Source: Tanytarsus gracilentus
Taxonomy: Eukaryota > Arthropoda > Insecta > Diptera > Chironomidae
Direction: 5' to 3'
Assembly (NCBI GenBank): GCA_038502055.1
Contig: JAXRKN010000020.1
Coordinates: 496,001 to 560,000, forward strand
DNA: 64,000 nt
In this document: piece after piece, positions 36,695 through 47,200 of the stretch
How the letters are laid out: every line of letters starts with the position of its first letter
Numbering within the stretch: the stretch's first letter is position 1
The notes under the pieces: generated by a model
What the model saw: the letters and a program-made list of their open reading frames with translations, nothing else
Databases searched by the model: none
What the model was told of the DNA's origin: nothing
Translations under genes and position numbers: made by a program

Positions 36695-37871
36695 ATGAAA
36701 TTTTGGGTGATTTTAATTTTGGCTTTAGGTGAGGAAAAGAATTAATTTAAAATGTTAACAAAAAAAATAATTTTGATTATTTTGAGCAAATTTGACTTCG
36801 TTTGCTTTTTTTGAAACTTTGAAATTAAAATTAATTAAAAATAAATTTTTGAATTTTTAAATTTTTCATAAATTTTTAAATTTTTAAAACTTTTAATTAA
36901 TTTCAAAATTTTTAAATGTTTAAAATTTATTTTAAATAAATTTTCTTCAAATTTTAGCTTCAACCCTCAAAGTCAACCTCTTCACCCTTCACACATCTTC
37001 AGCTTGCGTCTCAAAAAAGTTTTCAATCGCAAATCTCAACATTTCATCTAAAAGCGATATTTTAATTCATTCTGACGGACTTTTATGTGGTGAAGATGAT
37101 TTCATAGTAAACGAACTCGATAACATAAAATTTTTGACAGTTGTCGATGGAGTCGGAAGTTGGAATCACGACGGAGTTAATCCGAAATATTTTGTCACTG
37201 AATTTATTCACGTTTTAACTCAAAAATTTGAAGCTTTAGATTTTAAAACTATTAAAGATCACGACAATGAAAATTTTCTGCTTAATCTCGTCGATGAATC
37301 TTTGAATCTGATTGTGAATGCAAAAAACATAGCTGAAGTTAAAATCGGCAGTTGCACAATCGCGTCGATGTCAATCAACATGAAAACTCTTCATGCGAAC
37401 GCTTATCACTTGGGCGATGCCGCTTACATGATCGTCAGAGACTCGAAAGTGCTTTTCAAGTCCGAAGACATTATGAAAAGATTTAATTTGCCTTTTCAAC
37501 TCGGACCACCGAATTCAATCGCGAACGTCGACGATCCAAAGTTGGGAAAAATTGAAAACTTTCCTCTCAAAGTCAACGACGTGATTGTGATTGGAAGTGA
37601 TGGACTTTTTGATAATTTATTCGATTATCATATTGTTGATGTCGTTCATCATGCATTTTATAAAAATTTAAAAAAGATTGAAAATTTTGACATTTCCAAA
37701 GCTGCTAAAAAAATCGCAAACATTTTAACAATTGAAGCGAAAGAAATCGGAGAATCTCCTTTAAATATTTTAACACCTTTTGCGGCCGCATATCGAAAAG
37801 CTTTTGGGAGGAAAGTTGGAGGAGGCAAAAATGACGACACGACAGTTGTTGTTGGAATTATTTCGAATTAA
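36695..37871 (+). CDS. PPTC7-type PP2C phosphatase with N-terminal signal peptide
   Basis: Metal-dependent Ser/Thr phosphatase; canonical PPTC7 works in mitochondria on CoQ and import proteins. Exons 36695-36728 and 36958-37871 give 315 residues. The family motifs are TVVDGVGSWNHDGVNP (metal Asp), GSCTIASMSI, ANAYHLGDAAYMIVR, PFQLGPP, VIVIGSDGLFDNLFDYHIV and GGGKNDDTTVVVGII; all metal-binding Asp are present. The N-terminus MKFWVILILALASTLKV is short and hydrophobic with one Lys. It looks like a secretory signal peptide rather than an Arg-rich mitochondrial presequence, which would place this paralogue outside mitochondria. This is inference from composition only. Confidence 0.88.
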
Positions 37872-37927
37872 TGAAAGTTTCAAATAAAATTTAAAAAAAA
37901 TTAACCGAATTAATTGAATTAAATTTT

Positions 37928-39894
37928 TTAGGTCTTATGAAACTTGAAAACTTCAAAAGCATCTGGATTTTGTAAAAATGCTCCTTAAATTAACTAAAAT
38001 TCCCTAGAAATCTGTCACCACTCTCAAAAACATCCCTCAATCTCTCTATATCAACTCACCCTCTCCCATTCCGTGCTGTCCACTCGATCCACCTCCCCCT
38101 TGCTGCTGATGATGAAGATGCGGCTGCTGACCCATCAATCGTTTCTGCTGCATCATATTTCCATATTGCGGTGGTGGTCCTTGCGGCTGTTGCTGCGCAT
38201 TAAAGTACATATTTTGCTGTTGCTGCATATTAAAACTTCCATCGTTCATCGTCATGCCCATGTGCTGTGCACCCTGCATCTGAATGCTGCCCATTTGATT
38301 GCCGCCCTGCTGTATGTGCATCATTTGAGTTTGCTTCATGTGAATGTTCATTGAGCTCGTTTGAGGAAAATTTCTCTGTTGAGCTTGAGGAATAAATTGA
38401 GGTTGCTGCTGCTGCTGAGGCGGTTGAAAGTTTTGCTGGTAATTTTGGATTTTCTCGTCGTGAATCATTCGATGACTCATCATCGGCTGCTGCATCATCA
38501 TCTCCTGCTTTATCATGTCGGGATTAAAAGGCATTTGCATTTGGGACTTAATTGGCATTTGGGTGTATTGATTGAAGTCATTGTAGGCTGGCTGCTGGGT
38601 TTGTTGTTGTGGTGGGGTTTGCTGGTAGGGCACTCGCTGCATTTGGGGTGGTTGCTGTTGAGGAATCTGTTGGGGTCGCATGTAGTTCATTGCCATTGAG
38701 GATTTGACCTAAAATAAATTAAAAAAATTAGATTAAATTGCTTAAAGTTTTTAAGAAATTTTGAATCATAAAATTAATTTAAAATCAATCTTTGATTAGA
38801 ATTCTCACTTGATGCTGCTGCGCCATATTTTTAAGAGTCTGAGCTGCCGGCGTTATGTCGGGTATTTGCTGCATCTGTTGCTGCTGCTGCTGTGGGTACA
38901 TTCGAATTGGTTGCTGCATCATTTGCTGCTTCTGCATTTGCATTTCGGGCATCACATACTGAGGAAATTGATTAAATTGCTGTGGAATTTGCATTTGTGG
39001 CATTTGCTGTCGAGTCATCGGTTCCTGCTTGATTTTCGTGTCGTCAAAAAGATCCGACTGGTCGAAAACTTCGCTGATATTCGAGAAAAGCTTTTTAAGC
39101 TCATTCTCATCGTTCGCCATGAAATTTGCGATGCCGCCAAAGTCCAAATCAGCGAACTCATTGTCAGGCTCCTGTTTGAAATCCTGCAGGAGCTCTTGCG
39201 GCTGTATCTGTGGTAATTCTTTCATTTTCGGCTTCATCTCTTGCGAAATGCCATTCGCAGTCGCTTTAACCGTCACGTTTGTGCTAATTTGCTGCGCTTG
39301 CATGTTGACAGCTGACGTTGTAAACTCGAGTTGTTGCACAATCTCAACCTGGAACTTCATGTTGTCCATTGCGCTCGCTTGTGGCTGCTGAGTTGGCGGA
39401 ATTTTCGCGGGCGGAACGAGATCGGGCTCATTTTCGAGATCGTCGGGTGCGGGACGCTTTTTTGACTAAAATCGAGAGAGAATAATTTAATTTTATTTTG
39501 GGTAATTTAAAAGCTTTTTTAGGCAATTTACCAAACTTACCACAGCCACATTTCCAACGACTTCACCCTGCTTTTTCTCAGTTTTTTTCGCCACCCTCTT
39601 CGCTTTACTCTCATTGTACTTTTTCTGCAGTAAATTCGTTTCTATACTTTGCTGCTCACAGATGCCATTGAAGGTCTGATCGAACCTCGGTATCGTTTCG
39701 CTTTGTCTCTTCCTATACATGTTCATCCTCTTTTTCAGCCTCTCAAAAACAGCTTTTTTCTCTGGCGTAAGTTCGGGTTGATTATTTTGCTGTTGCTGCT
39801 GCTGCACGCCTTGCTGCTGGATGTTTCCATAGTTGCTCATCTGGAGCATCGCCGCTGCATTTGTGCCGCCAAAATTCGACGACATTCCCTCCAT
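37928..39894 (-). CDS. mam: Mastermind, Notch co-activator
   Basis: Nuclear co-activator that binds the Notch intracellular domain on CSL/Su(H). Exons 39541-39894, 38809-39465, 38060-38708 join in frame. A tentative 35-nt last exon 37928-37962 (DAFEVFKFHKT) uses TCCAG|AT and closes the frame at 564 residues; without it the frame stops at 38046. The Notch-binding basic helix is clear at about 43-108: KKAVFERLKKRMNMYRKRQ, PRFDQTFNGICEQQ, KKYNESKAKRVAKKTEKK. Then come an acidic patch (NELKKLFSNISEVFDQSDLFDD) and long Gln/Met-rich tracts. Fly Mam is around 1,600 residues, so this version is short; further exons to the left, across other genes, cannot be excluded. Confidence 0.93.
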
Positions 39895-42579
39895 CTTCTT
39901 AGGTTCTCGGCTATTTTTAGCACATCGCTTATCAGAGAGAGAAAAAAGTGTATTTTATTTGTTGCGTAGTTTAAAAGTTGACTTGCGATCGGCTTGAGAT
40001 TGTATTGCCGTATGAGCGGCCGATGAGAAAACTTTTTTTTGCTGTATATTTTGTTGCTGACTGAAACTCACAGCTGTATGCGATTATTTAACTTCTCTTT
40101 TTTTATTTTCGGAGTAAGTAAATGAGTTGAAGCTGAGAATTTAATGAGTTTTTATTTTGCCTCTTTTTTGTGCGATTTCTTTTGTTGGTGTTTAAGAGAA
40201 TTGTGATGAATTATAATGCAGTTGAAGTTTTTGGGATTTTATTGCTAAATTTTTATTTAATTAATTTTTGCACTTTTTAAAGGATTTGAAATTTTTGGTT
40301 GAATTTTTCTTCTTTACTTTTTAGAGCTTCCAATTAGACTTTTTCACTTGTTGATTTTTTCACTGAATTTTCTCTGCTTTTAAATGTGTTGGAATGTTTT
40401 TAATTGCATTCAGTTACGAGGTGCTTTATGACGTCGCGACTTTTTCACGTAGTTTTTTTATTTAAGTAGAAAATTTTGAATTTATTTTTCTTGGTTGAAT
40501 TTTTAGTGATTTTCTTGAATTTTTAATTTAATTAAAGTTTTTCTCGTGTCTTTTCTATCTTTTAAGTTTTAAAGATTTTTTTAATTTTTTAAAAATATTT
40601 AATGATTTTTTAATTGAAAAAGGAACGCGACTTTCTGATAACTGCAGCGTGCTACCTCTTTGTCATCAATCAATCAATCAAGTATTTAATAAATTTTAAA
40701 TGTCTTTCAATTATTAATTAAGTTGTGCTTCCTAATTACTCCAAATAATTCACTTAAATTCTTTCAATTTTTTTAAATATTTTATTTTTAAGTTTTTTAA
40801 GAGTTTTTGCTAAAATTTTGTCGTGTTTAACTTTTTTTAGATCTTTTAATTTTTAATCTTGTTGATTTTTTTATTCCACTTTTAAGTTCATTTTTAAAGT
40901 TCTTTGCTTTAATGTTTTAATAATTTAAAATCCTCGAATATTTAAACCTCTAATAATTGACGAATGTAGCACGAAGTAGTCAAAGGTTGACTCCAATAAG
41001 TTTTTTGGTCCCAAAGAGAGTCTCGTTTAATTTTTAATTTGTAAAATTTTCTCTACAAATTTTTTAACTCCTTAAAAGTAAGTTAAAAATTTTTAACTTC
41101 TTGAATGTTAGTTAAAAATAAATTTCTCTCTCTATCGCTGTCAGCCACCTTTAGTTAACTGAATCTTTTTCTAATGCTAAACATTCTAATCGATTTCTTC
41201 CTCCTTCAGCTTTCCCGTTCAATTTCCTTTACAAACTCATTTTTTAATTTCACATTCGTGTTTTAATATCACCGTCTAGGTATCGAGCTTCACTTCCGTT
41301 CCTTTATGTCTCTTAACGTATGCGTCTCCAATGTGTGTTTTTATTATTCCAATTTTTATTTTTTTTTATAAAATTATGCTGTTGAACTTTTTGAACTTTT
41401 AGAGTAGAAAGTTTAATGATTTTGTGTCACTTTTGTGGCGTGTGGAGGATAAAATTAGTTCAGATTCGAGGCGAGGGAAGTTTTCAATGACTTTTGTGGC
41501 AATTTTTTAAGCGGCAATTTTAAAATTTCTTCTGTTAATTTTTTTCACACTCAAATTTTTATAAATTACTCAAATAATTTTCTTCCGCCTTTTCGCTCTC
41601 AATTTTTTAATTAGTTTCATTAATTTTTCTCTCCTAATTTCACTTTAATGCAATCACATGTAATAATTGTCGCCTCACAATATCGATAACGAAAAATAAA
41701 AAAAAATTCCACTGGTGTTCTTCCGATTTTTTTTTATAAAGCACACAGCACACTTCGCTCGGTGGAGACGACGGTGCACAACAACAACAAAAAAAACGCG
41801 TCTGTGTTTGAGTCTGTTTTCAGCCGTTCTTCCATCCACACAAACAACTCTCCACCAATACACTCACAAACGTGACGAAATTCACTGTGACTTTTTTTCT
41901 GTTGCAGAAGTTTCTTTATTGTTGTTGTTTTTAAATCAAAAAATCTCGCAAAATTCGAATTTTTGATGCACTGGATTTTGATTTTGCGACAATTTTGACT
42001 TCAACTCGGATAAATTTCACTTTTAAGTCGCCTAAATTTCACTCGAAAACGAGCCACACGAAAATCGATGACCTCAACGCGCTTTCGAGTCACTTTGAAA
42101 TTGTTTTTAATGAGGGAATAAATTAAAAATTTATTTTCTCGACACTTGAAGAGAATTTTGAGGTTTCATCGATTTGTTTCAACTTTTTTTAATATTTTTG
42201 AGACAATTTCAGTGAGAATTTGCCTCGAATTTATTTAATCTTTCTCGCTGCTCTTGCTCTCAACTCTGTTGTGTATTTTTTTTGTCCACAGGTCTTCTTT
42301 TCTCTCTTTTCGTGTGTATGTCGCACGTAACTCTCTCTTTGCTCTTCTCTCTTCTTCTTCTCTTCGGTTAACAATTGAAATTTCCTGATGTCGAGAGTCG
42401 ACGCGAGTGTCGAAGAGAAAATATGAGAGTGGTTCGTGAATTCTATAAAAGATGGCGAAGCGTGATGAGAAATGCATGAAATGTTTTTATAAAAAAAATT
42501 TAAATCATATTAAAATATAATTAATTTTAAAAGTCATTAAAAAATTTTTTATTTTTTTAAATTGTTACACTTAAAAATT
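39895..42579. other. mam upstream region
   Basis: 2.7 kb upstream of the mam start codon, probably 5' UTR and promoter. Contains TCAA tetranucleotide repeats near 40663 and CT-rich tracts (42300-42370). Open frames at 41675-41966 and 42235-42477 are compositional and not believed. Confidence 0.5.
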
Positions 42580-42599
42580 TTTTAATAAATGTCCAAATG

Positions 42600-42664
42600 G
42601 CCAAAAATGTCTAATGCCAAAATATGAAGAGCTCGATGATGAAAAAATCTACAAAGTTGCGATG
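42600..42664 (+). pseudogene. Dispersed 65-bp fragment of the 5'-nucleotidase gene
   Basis: Translates as CLMPKYEELDDEKIYKVAM then stop. It matches the last exon of the 5'-nucleotidase (57279-57343, minus strand) with one substitution in about 65 bp. Flanks do not match. It is too short to function and marks a recent local DNA copy event. Confidence 0.9.
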
Positions 42665-42992
42665 TGAGAGCTAATTGTGAGACAAAATTCAAGTTGAAAA
42701 GATTTTCGATGATTTTTGGTCGAAGTGAATTTCCGAGAGATAAAAAAATTAGCGGATTTCGAGTGTGAAGGATTTTTTCGATAAATTCTTGGCGGCGTTT
42801 TTCCTTATCGAGGTTCAACTGAAAATTTTAAATTGCTGAAAATTAAATGAAATAAAAATGAAACTTTTTTAAACAAAAAATTTTTATTTAATTTTAGTTA
42901 AATTTTAATTTTATTTAAAAATCAAATAATTTTTACAGTTTTTCTTAAAAAATAAGTTAAAGTTATACCTATAAATTTAATTTCTAAGAATT

Positions 42993-43592
42993 TTAATTTA
43001 ATTCTTGAAAATAATTTTCTACTGTTTCTTTCATTTTTTCATCTTTTTCGTTTTTTTCTGCAAGTTCAATAAAATTTTGACTTTCCAACATTTTTTTTAT
43101 TTCAATTTTTGTGAAATTTTTTTCGTAAGTTTTTGCGAAAAGTGTAAAAATTTCTGAGGTGTTGCATTGAATGGCGATGCGAAGTGGAAAATCATAGCCA
43201 TCCATGTCGCGTTCATTCAACATTTCTTTAAATTCAATTTTACCCAAAAATCTTTCAAGCATTTCAAAAATAAATTTAACTGAATCTAAATTTGGGTTTT
43301 GAGCTGCAGCGTAATGCAAAAGATTTAAATGAGAATTTAACCCTCTATCTCTTAAAATTTTTTTAAATTCTTCTTTTGAAAGTTTTTCTTCCAACTTTTT
43401 TGATGCAAAGTCAAGCATCGAAACTGAACCAAATAGAGCGAGACAATGAAGAAAATTTTCACCATCATTTTCACCGCATTCGTAAACAATACATTCGAAA
43501 AATTGACAGAAAATATTTTCGAAAATGAAGAAAAAAGAATTTTCATTTGAGTGATATATTGAAAGCAAGTGAGAAAAAAGGGAAAAGGAAAT
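42993..43592 (-). pseudogene. Detached C-terminal ankyrin-like part of the NLR-like gene
   Basis: Open frame of about 190-200 residues without a usable ATG at its start. Its repeats match those of the big gene upstream: LSIYHSNENSFFFIFENI aligns with ISIWKNEKSFKLIFEALE, and GENDGENFLHCLALFG with DQDGYNILHLAALDV. It begins inside a repeat at the same point where the big ORF goes off frame (NILRLS), then ends normally (ENYFQELN). Most likely the original C-terminus, separated by about 0.7 kb at 43566-44296. Either that DNA is an insertion that truncated the gene, or it is an intron (possible donor at 44292, acceptor at 43593). Alternatively this is a remnant of a neighbouring paralogue. Confidence 0.6.
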
Positions 43593-44296
43593 CTCTCAAA
43601 ATAATATCCTATTTTGCTATGAAAAGGTATATAAAATTAAGCTTGTGTGTTGCTCTATAAAATCATAATACTTAGATTTAGTGAACGCTCTCTCATAAAT
43701 AAGTCCAAAGGTGACCCTTAAAAGTTTAAAAAGTTATTTATTTTTTAATGAAATTGCTAATTGATATTTTTGATTTTTTATTAAAAAGATAAAGATTTTT
43801 AAATTGAAAATGTATCAATTTCATAGAGTGCTTTATTGACTAATTTTGATTTATGCTATTAGTAGAATTGGGAATTAAAGGATATGAGAATTTTGTGTTT
43901 AAATTGTCACTGTTTGTTTGTTTTTGCCTTTTGTGATTTTGAAAATAGTGAATTATTTTATGATTGTTGAAGATTAATAAATAGAATTATATAAAGTATT
44001 TGGAAAAAAGGTCATATGGATTTTGGCCTTATAAATTCAATGGTTTTTATTGGAATGATTCATAAAATAAATAAATACATTTAACCTTCAAACTAATAAC
44101 TGGTTTGTGCCGTTAAGAGCCTTAATTTACATTTTAGTGCATTGACTATGAATTAAGATTTAAGGAGTGAAAACAGGACCCAAAATTATATTTACACCGT
44201 TAGCGATAATTATTATCAGTTTTTGAAGCTTCAAGTGTTTATTTGAGTCAATTTTGAGACTGATGGCCGATTTTCAGTATTAGATTTCCCACTGTG
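43566..44296. other. Possible insertion splitting the NLR-like gene
   Basis: 731 bp non-coding AT-rich DNA bounded by GAAAG on both sides (43561-43565 and 44297-44301). The termini, read inward, are CAAGTGAGAAA and CACAGTGGGAAA, a weak inverted match. It contains no ORF. It could be a degenerate DNA transposon with 5-bp TSD or a 0.7 kb intron. Confidence 0.35.
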
Positions 44297-47200
44297 GAAA
44301 GGCGCAAAATGTTTTCGCCCTGAAATCCTTTAAGTTTTAAATAATTTCTGAATTTTTCTTCATCCAGAAAATAATTTTTAATTTTCAGCCACAAAAATTC
44401 GAAAATACTTTTAGATTTTACAAATCTAGCGGCGAGATGTAAAATGTTGTCACCTTCTTCATCAACTTCATTTAAAAGTTTAAAAATTTCTTCTTGACTT
44501 AAATTTTCCTCAAAAGTTTTCCACAAAAATTCAACCGAGTCTTTACTTTTATTTATTGCAGCCAAACTCAATAAATTTCTTCCTCGAAATCCTTTTGTTG
44601 TCCTTAAAAGATTTTTCATTTCATTTTCACCAAAGATTTCCAAAGTTTCCTCAAATAAAAATTCTAAATTTAATTTTGGCGCAAGAACTGCAGCAAAGCT
44701 TATCAAATTTAAATTTCTTGAATTTTCCTCTAGAATTAAAAATTGTAAATTTTTCTCTAAAATTAAATTTTTTATTTCTTTCTCGTTTTTACAAAAACTT
44801 TTCGCCAAATGGAAAACAAAACGAAAAATTTCAGGATCATTTTCATTTCCTGCCGAGAGTTGCAAAATATTTCGATCAAATTTTCCTTTTTGCATGAAAA
44901 ATTCTTTTTTATTTTCATCAATTTTTAAAAATTTAAGCCACAAAAATTCAAAAAGTTCTTTCGACAGCACGTCAAGTGCAGCAAGATGCAAAATGTTATA
45001 ACCATCTTGGTCAACTTCGTTTAAAAACGATTCAAATTCATTTTTATTGAATAAATTTTCTAAAGCTTCGAAAATTAATTTAAAAGATTTTTCATTTTTC
45101 CAAATTGAAATTTGCAAAATATTTCGACCTTTTTCGTTTTTGAATCGAAATAATTTTTTTTGAAATTCTTTGTCAACATTTTTTTGAACGATTTCTAAAA
45201 TATTTTTAAACTGTTCAAAGTTCGAAATTGTTTTGTGCAAAATTGTTACTTTTTTTGAAGTTTTGAGCATCAAAATTTTTTTCAAATGTTCTTTTTTTAA
45301 ATTCTCTGCGATCTGCTGCAAGTTTATTGAACCATCTGGATTCAATTTCAGCAAAAACTTTTCGATCAAATTTTCTCCGTAAAAGTTTTGAGTTTTGACA
45401 AAAAACATTTCAAAATTTTCAGAATTTTTTGAAATCGTAATCAAAAGTTTTGCAAGTTTTTCCTCGAATTCAGAAATATTTTTTAAATCCAAAATAAAAT
45501 CCAAAAAAGTCTCTACAAATTTTAACGTTTCTGGATTTTTTTCAGTTCTTAAAAACTTGAAATTCATTTCGTCAAAATTTTCAAACATTTCGCTCAAAAA
45601 CAATTTTGAAACTTGGAATTTTTCTTCACGCATAATTTGAGTGAAAATTTCAACTTGAGAACTTGAAAAAATTGAATAATTTCTTATGATGTTTCGCATC
45701 AAACTTGCAAGAAAATATTCCGCATAAGTTTCGTGATTGAAAAAAACTTTTTTGTTGACATCGTAAGTCAAAATTCCGCAACGTGCGATTTCTTCTATCG
45801 GCCATTCGTCTTCGTTCAGCGACATCCCTAAAGTGTTCGCAAAATGTTCATCAAAAAAGTGAACGATAACTAAATACTCGTGGACTTGACGAAGACTCGA
45901 TTGCTTTTCGACCATTTCATGAACTTTTTTGTCATTTCTTTGGGCAAAAATCTGCAAACATTCCTGAACAATTTTCTCATAAATTTCAGAAAGTTTTATG
46001 TTTTCAATTAAAGTCGAAAAATTTCCATTAATTTTATGAGAAAAAAGTTTCGCGACACTTTGAACAATCAGCGGAATTCCAATAATGTTTGGATGATTTT
46101 TTACAATTTCAGCAATTTTTTGCGTAATTTGCTTCGCGCAAACTTTAATAAAATCTTTACTCGAATGAGAATTTATCCATTCGTGACATAAAAAGTCAAT
46201 TTGATTTTCTGCACTTAAAAGTTGAATTTTAAAACTTTCAACTTTCAGCTCGCTTTCGAGGTCATGCTCCAAGTGAGTTCGAGTCGTGATCCAGATTTGA
46301 TTTTTTTCTTTTCTTTCTTCAAAGAGTTTGAAAAGTTTTAAAGTTTCTTCCTTGCACTTTGGTGAAATTTCATCGAAAGCATCGAAAAGAATTTTCACTT
46401 CACCTTTTGCGAATTTCTGAATAAAAATTTCTCGTTCGAATTCGTTTAAATTTAACATTATTGCAATTTTTTCTTCAAAATTTTCGTCAAAATCTTCCGA
46501 GAGATTTTTAAAGTGTTCGCGAAGTGGAATAAAAACAACAAAATTCTGTGGATAATTTTTAAGAATTTCTTTATGGAAATTTTGAAGCAAAGTCGTCTTT
46601 CCACTTCCCGCAATGTCAGCGAACAACCAAATGCGACAAAGTTCAGAAAATTTCATGAATTCTGAGATCGAAAATGTTTCAGATTTTCTTTGAATTGTTC
46701 TGGGAATAAAATTCGCTAAATTTGTTAAATTTTTATTTAAATTCACCGAAATTTTTTCATCCGAGTACAAAATTGGAAGAATTTTGTCGGAAATTGTTGT
46801 GAAAAAATTTAAAACTTTTAAATCTTTTCCTTGAAAATTTAAATTTTTGTTCATCAAATTTTGCTGCATTTCAATTTTTAAATCACTCCAAGTGAAATTT
46901 TTCGTGACTTTTTTGAAGTTTGTAAATTTTTCGGCGCTTTTTTCATCGCAAACGACAAAAATTTGAATTTTGTCATTGATATATTTTAGAAATTTTTCCG
47001 AATTACTTAAACTTTGTGAGTCAGTCACGTCCAAAATAATTCTCTCGATTTGCGAAGTTTTCAATAAACTTTCGAGTTCATCTTTGAGTTGCAAATTTTG
47101 TGGATTTATGAAAATATTTTTCGCCTTCAAATGCAATTTATTTGTGGAAGAATTTTGCAAATCCAGGAAAAGCTTTTTAAGAGCAAGTTCGGGAATGTTT

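Noticed and set aside
38073..39391. Leu/His- and Ser/Cys-rich open frames on the plus strand
   Set aside because: Antisense of the Gln/Met-rich mastermind exons; CAG-type repeats read as CTG.
41675..42477. Frames upstream of mastermind on both strands
   Set aside because: Compositional; no protein-like pattern, probably promoter/5' UTR.
42582..42818. Minus-strand frame MNLDKEKRRQEFIEKIL... preceded by TTTTCAG
   Set aside because: Its second half is antisense of the 5'-nucleotidase fragment and no partner exon was found, so a gene cannot be supported.
43566..44296. Transib-like element suggested by a CACAGTG terminus
   Set aside because: Only one end has it, the other is CAAGTGAG; the TIR match is too weak to name a superfamily.
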